Shown: positions 5,227-7,511 of the stretch, piece by piece
Layout of the letters: every line of letters begins with the position of its first letter
Numbering within the stretch: position 1 is the first letter of the stretch
Origin: Porphyromonadaceae bacterium UBA7176
GTDB taxonomy: Bacteria; Bacteroidota; Bacteroidia; Bacteroidales; Muribaculaceae
Assembly (NCBI GenBank): GCA_002491245.1
Contig: DKVO01000011.1
Location: 1-7,511 of the forward strand
Length of the DNA stretch: 7,511 nt
Direction of reading: 5' to 3'
The notes under the pieces: generated by a model
Seen by the model: only the letters and a program-made list of their open reading frames with translations
Database searches by the model: none
Told to the model about the DNA's origin: nothing
Position numbers and translations under genes: made by a program

Positions 5227-7511
5227 TTATCTACTTCGCGAACTCTGAGGTTTTGTGTCTATAAGTTCGTCAAACGCTCCGTTATCTTTAATTATTGTGG
5301 ATTGAGCATATTTATGTGGATATACAACCCCATTTAACTCCGTCGGCTCAGTACCGTAATCGAGTAATGTGTCTTTTTTACGGTTTGTAATCGTGAGACG
5401 TGGCGCTACGGTTGCGTCAAGTTCAGCGGATATGCTCCAATTGCCTACTGTGATATTTTCGGAGTTGCAGTTGATTTCTGCAAAGCTTCCACCCTTGCCT
5501 GTGACACGAATTATGGCAAGATACCTGATTTTATCAGTCGATGCAGAAGCCTTTAAATGCCATTGGCGCGGGTATTGCTCGTTTTCAATAGTCGGCGCAA
5601 CAGTCCATTGATTAGTCTTGGTTATTACCGGCTGAGAAGAACACAGCAGTGTTACATTTGCATTATAAGTATTACCCTGCATCAAAATCTCAGCAATCGA
5701 ATTATCGGTCACGATAGTAAATTCCTCACGTGAATGTAGGAGCCAGTCGATTTGAGCCGGTTCTGACGCTTCGATTTCGTCGTAAATTACAATGGCATCC
5801 GATCCCAACATGGCGATATGACGTAGATACCTTGTCAGGGGAGTGGCTCCAAACCCGAATTGAGGAGTCTGTTGTATACCGGCAGCTTCAAAAGCGGCAA
5901 TCCACATTGGGTCAGAGGTAATACCGCAATATGCATGAGACGCATCGCCAAGCGCATAGGCTATATTGGAGCTGCCTCCGGCCCGGAGAATACGTCCCCA
6001 GCCCTCGGTGGAGTATGGCTGACCTATGCCATTGATGAGAATGGAATTGTGCGCACGTGTATGGCGGTATGACATTAGGTTGTGGGCATCGCTGAAGTTC
6101 TGATAATAGCCAGATGAGCGGAACACATCGTGTCCGGCATAGGTAATATTGAATGCATTCTGACTTGCCGTAGTGTGGCTGCCTGAACCAAAAGTGCTTG
6201 ACCTGAATCCTAAAGCAAGGTCACCGGACGACTCAAACAAATTGCTGTGCATAGCTACCTCGCCACAATCCTTGTTCCATTGCAGCATTGATATATCGTC
6301 ATTGGGTACAAAATAGCTCTGAGGTCCGCGACACACTCGATATATGCGCATTTCATGATCTTGATTGACAAGATTACCACATTGACCGGCGTACCACGAA
6401 GCATAAGAATCCCCCGTCTGATAAGCGATAAGGTCGGCAAAAGATGCAATCTGACGGTTGGGCTCCTGACGATCTTCACTGCCATCTCCAAATCCGACAT
6501 TGGAACCATTTGGGGGTGTAGTGAAACTCAACGCTCTGCCTGCATTCTGGTACCACGGGTGACTGAAAAAGTCAAAACCTGTGATATACGACATCATCAA
6601 TGGTATATAGCAGAGTGTCTGAATATTTGCATTAAAATAGCCTGTGCCGTTATGCCATAGCCCGTCGCGATTGAAGCCGCCTGCCGGAGCCCTTGATGTC
6701 CATAATTCATAGAGATATTCCAGCATAGAACTTACACGCTGCCCCTGAACAGGATCATCAAAAAGCACTATGCACGCCTGGAAGAAGTGGCGGTAGTTTT
6801 GTTGCCAGAAATGGTTGTCGAATATATGATTCTCCTCATAACCCCTGAAAGAGTCGAAACTCTTGCATATTACATCTGCCATCCACTGTGCCGCAGACAT
6901 ACGTGTAGTTTGATCGGCCATAGTATAGCAAATATCGTAACATGCAGCAAGTGAATAAAGGAGGTTTGAAGTAGTGAAATTATCAGAATAAAGTATATCG
7001 TCGGAGGGTAAAGAACCAACAAACGATTTAAAGATACGGAGTAACTGGTCAGCGTACTCCTGACGCTGTGTAAGATAATATGCCTGATAGAGCCATGTGA
7101 TCTGTTGAGTAAGATTCTGTGCATCGCCATAGAAGCCGGTTATATTTGAATAATCGGTGGCGAGAGGTGCCGATGCCCGTTGTATCAACGACTTATATTC
7201 AGCATTTGATTCTATGTTTTCGCGAGCTTGTTCAATTGTCGCAGAAGTATAGCAATGCAGACGGGGAAAAATTTTGGGAGCCCGGCTTATGAACGTGTCA
7301 TATGAAGGTGTAACAAACGTCGGTACGTCGTCACCTACCTCAAAATCAAAGGTCTCACTCCACTTGCCCTGATTGCCGGATGCATCTACATTACAAAAGC
7401 GCCAATACCAACGGCCTGTCGACAATTGCCGGTGTGCATTGAACATATTCCACTTCTGCGGTTTACTGGTGATTGTAATGTCTGAGGGGAAATCGGACGA
7501 AGTAGAGAGCT
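5227..7511 (-). CDS. Heparinase II/III-like polysaccharide lyase (DUF4962-type), 5'-truncated by window edge
   Basis: The frame stays open past the Met at 7446 for 21 further codons to the window edge, so that Met is internal and the true start lies outside. Numbering here counts that Met as 1. An Ig/Fn3-like strand region (GRWYWRF...GKWSETFDFEV, to ~38) is followed by FPRLHCY (60-66), which opens an alpha/alpha-toroid (~60-360), then a heparinase II/III beta-sandwich (~375-690). The order is that of Pedobacter heparinase II (PL21). Likely catalytic residues are His212 (in NHFWQQNYRH), Tyr270 (in HNGTGY) and His424 (in GSHTTASQNAF); their spacing of 58 and 154 residues is close to that of HepII His202, Tyr257 and His406. 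AHNSILINGIGQ (465-476) and AIVIYDEIEASEP...WLLHS (551-572) are also family blocks. Such enzymes cleave uronic-acid polymers by beta-elimination. Export is expected, but the signal peptide is not visible. Substrate and exact PL family cannot be fixed here; glycosaminoglycans or another uronate polymer are possible. A position aligned with a zinc-ligand His is Thr426. It is the first visible gene of the operon, 20 bp ahead of susC. Confidence 0.88.
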   Translation of the reverse strand, partial: LSTSSDFPSDITITSKPQKWNMFNAHRQLSTGRWYWRFCNVDASGNQGKWSETFDFEVGDDVPTFVTPSYDTFISRAPKIFPRLHCYTSATIEQARENIESNAEYKSLIQRASAPLATDYSNITGFYGDAQNLTQQITWLYQAYYLTQRQEYADQLLRIFKSFVGSLPSDDILYSDNFTTSNLLYSLAACYDICYTMADQTTRMSAAQWMADVICKSFDSFRGYEENHIFDNHFWQQNYRHFFQACIVLFDDPVQGQRVSSMLEYLYELWTSRAPAGGFNRDGLWHNGTGYFNANIQTLCYIPLMMSYITGFDFFSHPWYQNAGRALSFTTPPNGSNVGFGDGSEDRQEPNRQIASFADLIAYQTGDSYASWYAGQCGNLVNQDHEMRIYRVCRGPQSYFVPNDDISMLQWNKDCGEVAMHSNLFESSGDLALGFRSSTFGSGSHTTASQNAFNITYAGHDVFRSSGYYQNFSDAHNLMSYRHTRAHNSILINGIGQPYSTEGWGRILRAGGSSNIAYALGDASHAYCGITSDPMWIAAFEAAGIQQTPQFGFGATPLTRYLRHIAMLGSDAIVIYDEIEASEPAQIDWLLHSREEFTIVTDNSIAEILMQGNTYNANVTLLCSSQPVITKTNQWTVAPTIENEQYPRQWHLKASASTDKIRYLAIIRVTGKGGSFAEINCNSENITVGNWSISAELDATVAPRLTITNRKKDTLLDYGTEPTELNGVVYPHKYAQSTIIKDNGAFDELIDTKPQSSRSR

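Noticed and set aside
7444..7446. ATG at 7446 as the start of the lyase
   Set aside because: The same frame stays open for 21 codons to the window edge and those residues (ending KPQKWN) continue the Ig/Fn3-like strand pattern, and no signal peptide follows this Met. It is an internal Met.
1..7511. Mobile element, CRISPR array or RNA gene
   Set aside because: No transposase, integrase, terminal inverted repeats, regularly spaced repeats or tRNA/rRNA-like segments were seen; coding sequence fills nearly the whole window.

Overview
The window looks like a piece of a Bacteroidales (Bacteroidota) chromosome carrying the end of a polysaccharide utilisation locus (PUL). The evidence is an adjacent SusC/SusD pair with textbook family signatures, a lipoprotein signal on SusD, and no clear Shine-Dalgarno sequences. 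A gut or host-associated lineage such as Muribaculaceae is my guess from the general look of the proteins and is not proven.

Layout: almost everything lies on the minus strand and reads right to left. (1) 7511-5227 is a large heparinase II/III-like polysaccharide lyase whose 5' end runs off the right edge. (2) After 20 bp comes a full-length SusC-type TonB-dependent transporter, 5206-1997. (3) After 13 bp comes a full-length SusD-type surface glycan-binding lipoprotein, 1983-298. (4) A strong hairpin at 246-282 lies in the gap. (5) At the far left, 3-230, the plus strand carries the 3' end of an unrelated convergent gene. The hairpin probably terminates transcription from both sides.

How the genes work together: the lyase would cleave a uronic-acid-containing polysaccharide by beta-elimination. 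SusD at the surface would hand the oligosaccharides to SusC, which imports them to the periplasm using TonB energy. The tight spacing suggests one mRNA with the lyase gene ahead of susC. The substrate is not determined; host glycosaminoglycans or another uronate polymer are the obvious candidates from fold homology. No sulfatase, unsaturated-uronyl hydrolase or regulator is visible, so these would have to lie beyond the right edge or elsewhere.

The points most worth a second look are the lyase active site, which keeps the three HepII-like catalytic positions but seems to have lost two of three zinc-ligand positions; the lyase-first gene order; and the unidentified convergent gene tail with its abrupt composition change. 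No RNA genes, CRISPR arrays, insertion sequences or long repeats were seen. Apart from the 67-bp intergenic region there is no long non-coding stretch.
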